From positions 39,177-74,998 of the forward strand of contig JASLKT010000002.1 in NCBI GenBank assembly GCA_030747395.1: a DNA stretch of 35,822 nucleotides, given 5' to 3'. The DNA is from Candidatus Thalassarchaeaceae archaeon. GTDB taxonomy: Archaea > Thermoplasmatota > Poseidoniia > Poseidoniales > Thalassarchaeaceae. Below are positions 17,895 to 26,778 of the stretch, in pieces. Positions within the stretch are counted from its first letter, which is position 1; the number at the start of each line of letters is the position of its first letter. The position numbers and the translations under genes are program-made. The notes beneath the pieces are model-generated. The model did no database searches and was not told the DNA's origin. It was given only the letters and a program-made list of their open reading frames with translations.

Positions 17895-20521
17895 TCGGAT
17901 ACAGAACCGTTCTTCGATTGCGTGTCCATAATCAAGAATACGGGCAATAAAATCAATGCGAGAATGAGGGAGAAGAAGACTGTGATCGCTGTCACAATCC
18001 CGAAATCTTGGACGACTGGCATTTGAGAGAATAATAGCACTGTGAATCCACACACGGTCGTTCCTGCGGACAATAAGAGAGCGACACCGGTCGAAGCATA
18101 CATCTCCCGTATCCCAAGCCAAATATCTCCTTCTCTATCCTTCATCGCCTCAAATCCCCTCCAAACATGTATGGAATAATCAATTCCCAAACCGATGGTC
18201 AAAGCGGTGACCATGACAGTCATGACATTCCAATTCAAATTCAGTACAGCCATGGCCCCAACCACCCATGTCGCTGCAATCCCAACGGGTAAGACAATGA
18301 TTAGAGCGGGTCCGATTCGGCGTGTAAGTGCCAAAAGAACTGTGAAACAAACTGCCAAGCTGATGAGGGTTGATTGCAGCTGAGATTCGGTTAGGCCGTC
18401 TAGAACTGCTTCAAGACTCACGCTGTCACCTGCGAGGTGTACATTCGTTCCATCCATACCTGGGTGATCAGCGAAACGACCGACGTCGTCCCTCAGTGCG
18501 GCGAGAACGGCAGAACTATCGCTGCTCGTCTTGACTTCGATCAGGACTTCCATGCGGATGTAGTGAATCGTGTCATCCGAATTGAATGCGATTACCTTTT
18601 CCAGCCGCTCGCTCCAACTTTCCCCAGAGAGAGGGTCTGCAATCGAATCATTCGTGCTCAAGGATTTCAAAGCCGCAGCAATGTTTCCTTCGGTGAATGA
18701 CTCGGTTTTTTCCAAGTGATTGTCGTCGACTGGTATCGTCAAATTATACATTGAACCGAAATTGGAATCACCTTCAACAGCATCGAACAAGATGAGATAG
18801 GGGCCATCGTAGGCCGGGTGAAAATTACCACCTGCTTGTGGTGAAACGACTCCTTTATTGTGCCCGAGATAACTGTCCAACGTTCTCGTTGCGCTCAGGA
18901 ATTGTGCGTCATCTGAAATCGCCGAGTGCCCATCTGCAGGTTCGATGAGGATGTAGATTGGTTTCCACCCAGCAGCATCGTATGATGCGTAGAGTTGATC
19001 GCGACCCTCCATGACATCCATATCTTCACTGAGAAAATCGGTGAGTTCAAATTCAGTTTCCAATTTCGCTGCAGCGAAAATCAACGAACCGACGGTCAAC
19101 ATTGCGGCAACACCGATGACTTTGGCCTGATGTGATTTCTGGAAATTGACCATGTATTGGCTAAAATTGCCAAATCGCATCCACTCTACGTGTTTCGCAA
19201 ACGCTGCTGATTCTCTCTCCATCACAACATGCAGTGCACCCACCAAAAGTGTAGAAGAAACGAAGGCACAAAATACACCTAAGGCCAGACCGAATCCGAA
19301 ATCTCGCAATGGTGGAAGTGGTGAAGCAATGTTGGCAACGAAGGCGGCCATTGTGGTGATCACTGCCAATGTCAAAGCGACCTTGAGGGTCTCAAATCCC
19401 TTGAGCCACGCTAAACTTGCCGAGTCACCTTCGGCACGGAAGGTGTTGTACCGTCGTTGTAAGTGAATACTGTAATCGATACCGAGTCCAAGAACGACTG
19501 GTGCTACTGCAACTTCAAGAATTGAAAATTGGATGCCTGCCAAAGCCAAACCACCATAGGTCCAAACAAGGGCTGCGGAAAGGCCAACCAAGGGGAAAGC
19601 AACACCTCGAACAGATCTGAATGCAAGAGCGAGTAGCAAGACAACGATGCCAACCGCACCACTCATCAGCATCACCAATTCACCGATTGTACTCTTGTTG
19701 ATATCATGACTCATCAAATCAAGACTTGTTGAGTGGAAATGCAGATTTGAAGTTGCTGAGAAATCATTGAGTTGGGCTCGAATGAAATCCTGCTGAACTT
19801 GACGGGCGGTGTCGTCAAGTTGGGGGTCAATCATAATCACCCAGAGTGTGCTAGTTGCAGTGGGGTCTGCATTTCCAGTAGCATTGGTAGGGTCTGTCGC
19901 CCTTGTAGACAGGTAATCACAAGTATTGGAGTAATCCAAATCTTGGTGAAGTAAACTGTCTTGAATGAATGCACCGGCTGCAAGTGCCCTGTCATCTGCA
20001 AGAGCGTCCCCGCATTCCGTACCTTCGTCGAGGACTGCATCAAGAAGTGAAGACCAAGATGTGTAATCGTTCAATGTCGTATTATTGGCAGCGGACTCGT
20101 CGATTGCATATTGTATGACTTGAGGTGCTGCGATGACAGATTCGATGTAATCATTGGATGAATGTGAACGATTCATGACCTCATCGAGAGCGCTTTGCTG
20201 CAAATGTAAACTATCGATGCTTAGGACACTCATTTCGTCATCGGTGGTCACATGGATGAACATCGGGCGGCTTTCAGCCGGGAAATCTTCCGACATTCGC
20301 TTTTCTGCTTGTTCCGCCGGAGTTTCTGGAGTGAAGGCGGACAAATCGGTGTCGAATTGCGGCATGGGGAATAATTGCGCCCCCAATGCGAGGGTTAGAA
20401 GCAATGCACCAATCAGAATGGGGATGGAAGATTTCTCAAAAGTGTCCGGACTAACGAGGGTGCGGTCAGTTGATTCCACACCACCCATAGGGGTGGCGAG
20501 CGGAATACGATTGATAAGCAA
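17891..20521 (-). CDS. MMPL/RND superfamily transporter (876 aa)
   Basis: Two sets of TM blocks with VLGLGIDYSIHLQRRY and TIGLGIDYSIHVWRGF motifs; large extracytoplasmic loops; alternative start ATG near 20488 (MGGVESTDR). Confidence 0.9.
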   Translation of the reverse strand: MLINRIPLATPMGGVESTDRTLVSPDTFEKSSIPILIGALLLTLALGAQLFPMPQFDTDLSAFTPETPAEQAEKRMSEDFPAESRPMFIHVTTDDEMSVLSIDSLHLQQSALDEVMNRSHSSNDYIESVIAAPQVIQYAIDESAANNTTLNDYTSWSSLLDAVLDEGTECGDALADDRALAAGAFIQDSLLHQDLDYSNTCDYLSTRATDPTNATGNADPTATSTLWVIMIDPQLDDTARQVQQDFIRAQLNDFSATSNLHFHSTSLDLMSHDINKSTIGELVMLMSGAVGIVVLLLALAFRSVRGVAFPLVGLSAALVWTYGGLALAGIQFSILEVAVAPVVLGLGIDYSIHLQRRYNTFRAEGDSASLAWLKGFETLKVALTLAVITTMAAFVANIASPLPPLRDFGFGLALGVFCAFVSSTLLVGALHVVMERESAAFAKHVEWMRFGNFSQYMVNFQKSHQAKVIGVAAMLTVGSLIFAAAKLETEFELTDFLSEDMDVMEGRDQLYASYDAAGWKPIYILIEPADGHSAISDDAQFLSATRTLDSYLGHNKGVVSPQAGGNFHPAYDGPYLILFDAVEGDSNFGSMYNLTIPVDDNHLEKTESFTEGNIAAALKSLSTNDSIADPLSGESWSERLEKVIAFNSDDTIHYIRMEVLIEVKTSSDSSAVLAALRDDVGRFADHPGMDGTNVHLAGDSVSLEAVLDGLTESQLQSTLISLAVCFTVLLALTRRIGPALIIVLPVGIAATWVVGAMAVLNLNWNVMTVMVTALTIGLGIDYSIHVWRGFEAMKDREGDIWLGIREMYASTGVALLLSAGTTVCGFTVLLFSQMPVVQDFGIVTAITVFFSLILALILLPVFLIMDTQSKNGSVSD

Positions 20522-20636
20522 GAAGGCGGCAAATGCTCACAGGATAGCAAATGAGTTGCTCCCGAACACACCCACATAGTGGGTGGGAGCATAAACAAGG
20601 CTCAAAAGGGTGGGCTGGGTCGGCGGGCTGGTCAAC

Positions 20637-20897
20637 ATGGCGATTAAGGTACTATTGAGCGAGGGTGTCGAACTCCGTATTCGGATTACAGAAGAAAGTC
20701 ACACAGCATTGCAACTATTCCGTTCGCGTCTGAATGAGAGCAAAGATGTCGAATATGCAAACTACTTTGTTGGACATCCAGAACTAGATCAACCTGAATT
20801 TTACCTTCGATGTAAAAAAGGCAAGAATCCAGCGAAGATTCTGAAAGGACTTTGCAAGGATATTGCCAAGGAATTCGATGGCCTAACCCTCCCCTGA
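20637..20897 (+). CDS. rpoL: DNA-directed RNA polymerase subunit L (Rpo11)
   Basis: VELRIRITEESHTALQLFRSRLNESKDVEYANYFVGHPELDQPEFYLRCKKGKNPAKIL. Confidence 0.88.
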   Translation: MAIKVLLSEGVELRIRITEESHTALQLFRSRLNESKDVEYANYFVGHPELDQPEFYLRCKKGKNPAKILKGLCKDIAKEFDGLTLP

Positions 20898-20907
20898 AGG
20901 AATTTGC

Positions 20908-22305
20908 ATGACACCCGCGGACATCGCGGCAGCCTGCGGACTAGCGGGGTATTCTTGTGAAGGTAATGGAATTGGTGGATTACTCAAATCCAGATTTGAG
21001 GATTTCCGAGTCGAAGAAGTGGGTCGAACCCCAGCCCTAGAGGGAAAGGGACGATTTACGGTTGTTAAGGCGACTTTGACCAATTGGGAAACAAACCGAT
21101 TTGTGGGTAAATTAGCCAGGAAATTAGGTATTTCCAAGAATAGGATTTGGTTCAGTGGTACGAAGGATAAGCGTGCAATTACGACCCAATTGCTTGTGAT
21201 TGATGCGCCTCAAAACAAAGTAGCGACAATCGAAATGCCAGATGTCGATTTGGAAATTTTGGGTCGCAGTCACCAAAAATTGGGATTTGGTGATCACAAT
21301 AGTAATCGATTCACAATCACCGTTCGCGGATGTGCGAATGCTGACGGGACGCCTCTAGAAGCGAAGGATGCCATTGCCAGAGTCAATGCCATTTTTGAAA
21401 ATATGGAAATCCGATTGGGAGCTGGAAAATTCCCCAATTGGATTGGCCCGCAAAGATTTGGGGCCACCCGTCCAGTGACACCTGTCGTTGGTCGTTCAGT
21501 AATCTCGGATGATTGGAAGGGGGCTGTTGATGCATATCTTGGGATGGCAGGAATCTATCAGCAGGACGAAGTGGACACTTTTCGAACACTTTGGCGGGAA
21601 ACTGCCGATGTCGAGAAATGTTTGGAAGTAATCCCAAAGCATCTTGGATTCGAGAGAGATATCTTGAAGCATTTGGAAAAGAGATCTGAGGATTGGGTTG
21701 GAGCATTCCGAAAGCTCCCCAACAACTTGCAATTGATGATGGTACACAGTCTCCAATCTGAAGCATTCAACCGAATCATCGCAGCAAGATTGGAAGCAGG
21801 ATTGACATTGTCAATACCAATCGTAGGAGATATTGTTGGGCTAATTCAAGATAATGGGAAAATTGACATGGCAAAATTGGTTGAAGTCGACACAGATATT
21901 TTGCCGAGGATTACCAGAAATTGCAAGAATGGAAGATTGGCAGTAACTGCGGCACTACCTGGTGGGGAAAGTGAGTACACAAATTCAAAACCGGGAAAGA
22001 TTGAGGAAAAAGTGCTTACAGAAATGAATCTGCTTGAGGAAGACTGGCAGGTAACGGGTATCCCAAGACTAACTTCGAAAGGAAGTAGGAGGGCGTTGAC
22101 TGTTTCATTCAACGAGTTCAGTGTGGAGGAAGCGGGAGAAGTTGAGGCTGACCAATTGGGGAAACGATTTGCCGAAGGTCCACGGGATGGAGAAGTTTGG
22201 CACCCCGATGGATGCAGTTTGCGTTTGCGATTCTCATTGCCAAGTGGAACATACGCTACAATTCTGATGCGTGAATTCATGAGAGCCCCTTTGACTCAAT
22301 ACTGA
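20908..22305 (+). CDS. truD: tRNA pseudouridine(13) synthase TruD
   Basis: FRVEEVGR, FSGTKDKRAITTQ, NSNRFTITVRG, FPNWIGPQRFGATRPVTPVVGR motifs. Confidence 0.95.
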   Translation: MTPADIAAACGLAGYSCEGNGIGGLLKSRFEDFRVEEVGRTPALEGKGRFTVVKATLTNWETNRFVGKLARKLGISKNRIWFSGTKDKRAITTQLLVIDAPQNKVATIEMPDVDLEILGRSHQKLGFGDHNSNRFTITVRGCANADGTPLEAKDAIARVNAIFENMEIRLGAGKFPNWIGPQRFGATRPVTPVVGRSVISDDWKGAVDAYLGMAGIYQQDEVDTFRTLWRETADVEKCLEVIPKHLGFERDILKHLEKRSEDWVGAFRKLPNNLQLMMVHSLQSEAFNRIIAARLEAGLTLSIPIVGDIVGLIQDNGKIDMAKLVEVDTDILPRITRNCKNGRLAVTAALPGGESEYTNSKPGKIEEKVLTEMNLLEEDWQVTGIPRLTSKGSRRALTVSFNEFSVEEAGEVEADQLGKRFAEGPRDGEVWHPDGCSLRLRFSLPSGTYATILMREFMRAPLTQY

Positions 22306-22309
22306 GTCA

Positions 22310-22582
22310 TCAAAGGCGACCGATTTCAAGGACTTCGACTTCGCCGACACCGACAATTTCTCGGATTGCATCTTCGAACGCGTCAACGGTCCCGTCGCCT
22401 TCTTGGATTACGCAGTGTGCTTCGACGAATTTTAGTCCAAATGCGAGTGGTTTGGTTTCGACCATTTGCACAACACCAACTTCACTTTCCATGCTATCCA
22501 TGGCATTGGCAATGTCATCAGCACTTGCGTCCTCAATATCGGGATCACACATGATTTTGTATTTGACAGCAACTTCACCCAT
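22310..22582 (-). CDS. Translation elongation factor EF-1 beta
   Basis: VAVKYKIMCDPDIEDASADDIANAMDSM...LAFGLKFVEAHCVIQEGDGTVDAFEDAIREIVGVGEVEVLEIGRL, typical aEF1B. Confidence 0.92.
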   Translation of the reverse strand: MGEVAVKYKIMCDPDIEDASADDIANAMDSMESEVGVVQMVETKPLAFGLKFVEAHCVIQEGDGTVDAFEDAIREIVGVGEVEVLEIGRL

Positions 22583-22596
22583 GAAAAATCCTCCAT

Positions 22597-22764
22597 TCAG
22601 GGACCCTGGAATTTACAATCAGGACAGATGTAGGTCACCGCCTGATTCCTGCACCTCTCTGAACGACCGATTGGTTCGCCACAATTTGGGCACGGGAATG
22701 AGGTGCTCTTGGCGTCCGTCAACGGTACGCCAGAGGCGGAGCAAGTAGATGCGCGCTTCTGCAT
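22597..22764 (-). CDS. Small zinc-finger protein of the HVO_2753 type
   Basis: Manual translation: MQKRASTCSASGVPLTDAKSTSFPCPNCGEPIGRSERCRNQAVTYICPDCKFQGP*; 55 aa so absent from the ORF track; adjacent to EF-1beta. Confidence 0.85.
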   Translation of the reverse strand: MQKRASTCSASGVPLTDAKSTSFPCPNCGEPIGRSERCRNQAVTYICPDCKFQGP

Positions 22765-22834
22765 AAGAATCCCTCAGCGAGCCGGCGAACGACTCCTCCT
22801 TAATATGGTTGACCGAAGGTCATAGGATGCTGTA

Positions 22835-23296
22835 TTATGCTTCCAAGATGGTCAATTTTCCCGTCCTACCCGTGGATACGACCTTCTGACCCTGACTATA
22901 CCGACACCAACCGCCTTGAATTGCGATAATGTCGCCAGTCCTTACTCGATCAACTTGGTCGCCCCACAGTACAAGGCCAATCAATCCAGTTTCATCCCTG
23001 CCACAAGCAGCAGCAATTGAACCAGTCCATCCCTTTGACATCACCGTTCTTCGAGGGTAACGACGCAATACAAGCAATTCAATCCGCCCAACTGGACGAT
23101 TTGGAATTACATTCTCAACGCGTGTACGTGGAATTTCTCTTGGGCGATTCCTTGCTTGATGTATCCCAACATGACGTAGGATACTTTCACGGGCGTTGTT
23201 TCGAATTGTTGGCGTGCTTTGGTTTTCAATTATACTTACAGACATTGTTTCCACTCCTTGGAGCGACTGAGATGGACGCTTTCGGTCCACCATCAT
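22835..23296 (-). CDS. OB-fold (RPA-like) nucleic-acid binding protein
   Basis: GSIAAACGRDETGLIGLVLWGDQVDRVRTGDIIAIQGGWCRYSQGQKVVSTGRTGKLTIL typical of archaeal RPA OB domains; start uncertain. Confidence 0.75.
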   Translation of the reverse strand: MMVDRKRPSQSLQGVETMSVSIIENQSTPTIRNNARESILRHVGIHQARNRPREIPRTRVENVIPNRPVGRIELLVLRRYPRRTVMSKGWTGSIAAACGRDETGLIGLVLWGDQVDRVRTGDIIAIQGGWCRYSQGQKVVSTGRTGKLTILEA

Positions 23297-23326
23297 TTCG
23301 CCGGGAGGTAAGTGAAAGTGAATGTG

Positions 23327-24124
23327 TTACTCTTTCTTTGGAATTCGACGAAAACCACTCTTAACGCTGTCAATGGGCACAGAATCCTTGTGCTGAATAA
23401 TACCTTCAGATTCAAGATGAGTGTTCAATTCCTGCGCAACTGATGTACCACGGGAACCTTTCTTCGGCCGGGGGAGTTTGTTCTTGCAAACGAGGAAAAC
23501 TTCTGAGGATGAATTGCGGGATGCCTCCGGCGAAAACCGCTGTACTCTTGAGAAACGCTGCTTTGCGGCATTCACCACACCTTCAATTCCAGTCCCTTGG
23601 AAAATTTTAGTGACAAACGAACCCCCGGGGACAAGTAGGGGCATTGTGAAATCAAATACCATCGCGACCAATTCGAGCGATATTGCTTGGTCGCGATCAT
23701 ACTGCCCTGTTAAACGTGGAGATATGTCTGAGACGATGGTATTGAACAGACGTGTTTCATCTGCGCCAACAGGTGGGAGGCTGGTCCCATCGACCTTAGT
23801 ACCCGCCTGTAATAAATCGAGAATCAACTCTTGAGATGTCGTTTCTGTGACATCACCAATAACCATTTGCGCACCTTCAATGGGTGCGCTAGCGAGAAGA
23901 TCGATACCGATGACCAATCCATTCGGACCGGTCTCTTCGACCGAAACTTGAGTCCACCCTCCTGGATGGCTACCTACATCGAGTATCAAGTCACCCTCGC
24001 GAATGAGTGTGAATTTCTCCTGAATCTGCTTAAGTTTGAAGGCCGATCTAGCCCGGTATCCCTTTGAGCGTGCCTGCCGACGCCAAGTATCGCGTTGATG
24101 AGCTTGGAACCAACGCTTGCTCAT
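23327..24124 (-). CDS. rlmE: RlmE/FtsJ-family 2'-O-ribose methyltransferase
   Basis: RSKGYRARSAFKLKQIQEKF, ILDVGSHPGGWTQVSVE, VSDISPRLTGQYDRDQAISLELV, GGSFVTKIFQG. Confidence 0.92.
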   Translation of the reverse strand: MSKRWFQAHQRDTWRRQARSKGYRARSAFKLKQIQEKFTLIREGDLILDVGSHPGGWTQVSVEETGPNGLVIGIDLLASAPIEGAQMVIGDVTETTSQELILDLLQAGTKVDGTSLPPVGADETRLFNTIVSDISPRLTGQYDRDQAISLELVAMVFDFTMPLLVPGGSFVTKIFQGTGIEGVVNAAKQRFSRVQRFSPEASRNSSSEVFLVCKNKLPRPKKGSRGTSVAQELNTHLESEGIIQHKDSVPIDSVKSGFRRIPKKE

Positions 24125-24164
24125 CGCACACCCTCAGCGTGGGGGCCGAACCCGAGATATGTAA

Positions 24165-25085
24165 ATGAGACCCGGCTCAAACGCTTGGAACATGCAGAAG
24201 GGGGTGGCTGTTGCTCTAATCACGCTCATTCTACTACCATTGGTGAGCGCCGATACAGGTTCCCCTGATGAATCAAGAGATGCTGTAGGGGGTCATGCCA
24301 TCTTATTGGAACATTATACAGCAACTTGGTGCGATAGTTGTGCCACTGTCGATCCGTGGATTTCTGAATTTTCAGATAGTCACTCTAGTCGAATGGTTCG
24401 CATTGCCCTACACCCGGATGATCACGACCCTTTTGGAAGCCCCCTTACCACGAAACGGGTGGCACTCAAACAGACTGACCATTCGCTATCATTGCCAACA
24501 TTTTGGTTTGATGGTCAAGGCGAATTGGAGGGGGTTGTGAGTGAATCACTACTTGAAAACCAATTGCGTTCAGCAGAATCCAATCGGGCGCATTGGATTG
24601 GGATGCAAGTTTCATGGGACACTTGGTACAGACAACCTCAGGGTGATGTGCAGAAGATCAGTGTACAAGTTGATGATTTACCTGAAAATGCGGAAATCAC
24701 AGTCTTCAGATTACAGACGCTAATGATGAATGGTGAAATCGCGAATAATGGCATCGATGTTCATCATGATGTGGCTACACAGATGATTACATTCTCACCT
24801 AATGGCACGGTCCTAGATTCCTTTGAGGGCGAGCATGGTTGGATTTTATCCAGTGATAACGCACTCAGTGAAGGTGACACATCCGTGTTCGCTCTGGAAA
24901 CAACGGGGGAAATAAACAGTTTTGTGACGGTTGTCGAAGTAAATGGCACTGTTCGCGGCGTAATCGGTATCTCAAATGATGATATGCCCCGAAAAGCGGA
25001 AAATTTCGCGAATTTTTCACTATTATTGTTACTAGGTGCGCTAGTGTGTTCAGGCGTAATCTCGCGCCAGGACAAGTTCCATTGA
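24165..25085 (+). CDS. Secreted/membrane-anchored thioredoxin-fold protein
   Basis: Signal peptide-like VAVALITLILLPLVSA; YTATWCDSCATVDPWISEF CxxC motif; C-terminal TM FANFSLLLLLGALVCSGVI. Confidence 0.78.
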   Translation: MRPGSNAWNMQKGVAVALITLILLPLVSADTGSPDESRDAVGGHAILLEHYTATWCDSCATVDPWISEFSDSHSSRMVRIALHPDDHDPFGSPLTTKRVALKQTDHSLSLPTFWFDGQGELEGVVSESLLENQLRSAESNRAHWIGMQVSWDTWYRQPQGDVQKISVQVDDLPENAEITVFRLQTLMMNGEIANNGIDVHHDVATQMITFSPNGTVLDSFEGEHGWILSSDNALSEGDTSVFALETTGEINSFVTVVEVNGTVRGVIGISNDDMPRKAENFANFSLLLLLGALVCSGVISRQDKFH

Positions 25086-25167
25086 AGTGGTCCTATATCA
25101 TACCCTCGTTTTTCTGTTCAAACGATATGCTGCGAAGCATTCATAGTCTGTCATTGCCAATATTACA

Positions 25168-25458
25168 ATGATGGCGTACATCCCCGAAGAAAGAGAAGAA
25201 GAGCGCCTAGGGGGCGCACAGGTCGATCGCGAATGGCTCGTCGAATACATCGTCGAACTGCCTGATGACAATACAATCCGCATGGTGACTATTCTGCGTG
25301 GAGCACAAATGGCAGATGTTCAAGGCAGGCTCTATGACATCTTGCGCGCGCAATATGCTTCAGAGGCTCGCCTGGATGTGACGGTAGTCAGAATGGAACC
25401 TGTAGACATGCGAACAGATGTTGCTCTCTTTGAGATCGGAGGTACATACCAGCCGTAA
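25168..25458 (+). CDS. Small protein of unknown function
   Basis: 96-aa ORF in an operon-like position; ORF abuts the convergent VKOR stop codon. Confidence 0.6.
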   Translation: MMAYIPEEREEERLGGAQVDREWLVEYIVELPDDNTIRMVTILRGAQMADVQGRLYDILRAQYASEARLDVTVVRMEPVDMRTDVALFEIGGTYQP

Positions 25459-26094
25459 TCACTTCTTGCTCGCCTTGTGCTTGGCAAGTAGTTCAGCCTT
25501 CGACAACTTTTGCACCGCATCCCAAGTTCCAGCATCCCGCTCGGAGCGTATTGTGAAGAGAATGTACATGCATGCGATGAGGGCAATGTGTACACTGGTG
25601 CAATATGGGCAGATGTGTGGCGCTCCTTCGACAAGGAAGAGTTCGACGAGAACCAACCAAACGATTCCGGGGGCACTAGGCAGACTCAGCCACCAAGCGT
25701 AGTCAACGTAAGACTTGGACCAATCTGCTTTCATATCCAAATAGATGGATAGGGTAATCCAACCCAAAACCGAGAACGCGCCGATTCCGACGACACCCCA
25801 TGGAATGCCGAAGAATTCGGAGTAAATTGGATCTCCAATCACTGAACCACATTGGACAACGCCCTCTGCGGCACAGAATTCAGAACCGCCTGTAACCATT
25901 TGATTGTGAATCATCCACGTCCAAGCACTCGCTGCCAAACCACTCATCTCGATGATGAATAGTCCCAGTAAGCGGCGACGCATTTGACTCATTTCCTGTA
26001 GTTGCGAAATCTTCTGATTGCTCGCAACCAAGCCGCCGATGGCCATCACGACCAGGAATGCGGTCAGTGGACCATATTCCATCATTGCACTCAT
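25459..26094 (-). CDS. Vitamin K epoxide reductase (VKOR) family membrane protein
   Basis: CAAEGVVQCGSVIGDPIYSEFFGIPWGVVG and CPYCTSVHIALIACMY CxxC motif with 4-5 TM segments. Confidence 0.88.
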   Translation of the reverse strand: MSAMMEYGPLTAFLVVMAIGGLVASNQKISQLQEMSQMRRRLLGLFIIEMSGLAASAWTWMIHNQMVTGGSEFCAAEGVVQCGSVIGDPIYSEFFGIPWGVVGIGAFSVLGWITLSIYLDMKADWSKSYVDYAWWLSLPSAPGIVWLVLVELFLVEGAPHICPYCTSVHIALIACMYILFTIRSERDAGTWDAVQKLSKAELLAKHKASKK

Positions 26095-26778
26095 TCAAGC
26101 ACTCTCCGTCAAATGATACTGTATGGCGTCACCGGGTTCGTGTAGCTGTGTGCCTTCCTTGTGCAGTGCGCTGTTCCAAACAACGATTCCATCTGGAGAA
26201 AGCAAGAGATGAAATGGAACACCAGGGATATCATAATCGTTGAATGCCCGAAGATTGAGGTCATCAACATAGGGCCAATTGTGCACATCGCCTGAGCGTG
26301 TTTCACAGTTTCGATCTTGGTTACAACCTTCTCGATCCCCCTTCTCTTGGAAAGCGATGATTTCGCCACGACTGTGGTCTGTATTGAGCATTCCAACTGA
26401 AACCGTGATGAATTGTACTGCCCCATTGGAACCGAAACTCGAGTAGAGATTTGACATCTGCGGTGCGTCTGACCAACAGTGCCCACAATCCGTATCCGCG
26501 AATTGCAAGAAAATGAATTGTCCACCTTCACCCTTCGACCAAGTGTGATTGATGTAATCATACAACCGGAATTCGTTCCAATTACCATTCTCATGCGCCT
26601 CACCAACGATGTCGGGTGCGAGTTGACCCTCGTCGACACCGATGTCAGCAGGCGGGGCCAATGTCCAGATGATGATGAGTAGAGCAGTCAAAATAGCTGA
26701 TATAGAGAAGAATGCGGAAATTCTGGCATCAGCATTCTCATCGTTAACGAGCAAGTTCGTGTTATGTTGTGTTCGCAT
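26095..26778 (-). CDS. TlpA/DsbE-like thioredoxin-fold protein, membrane anchored
   Basis: N-terminal TM ISAILTALLIIIWTLAPP; FIFLQFADTDCGHCWSDAPQMSNLYSSF CxxC; cis-Pro region DIPGVPFHLLLSPDGIVV. Confidence 0.85.
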   Translation of the reverse strand: MRTQHNTNLLVNDENADARISAFFSISAILTALLIIIWTLAPPADIGVDEGQLAPDIVGEAHENGNWNEFRLYDYINHTWSKGEGGQFIFLQFADTDCGHCWSDAPQMSNLYSSFGSNGAVQFITVSVGMLNTDHSRGEIIAFQEKGDREGCNQDRNCETRSGDVHNWPYVDDLNLRAFNDYDIPGVPFHLLLSPDGIVVWNSALHKEGTQLHEPGDAIQYHLTESA

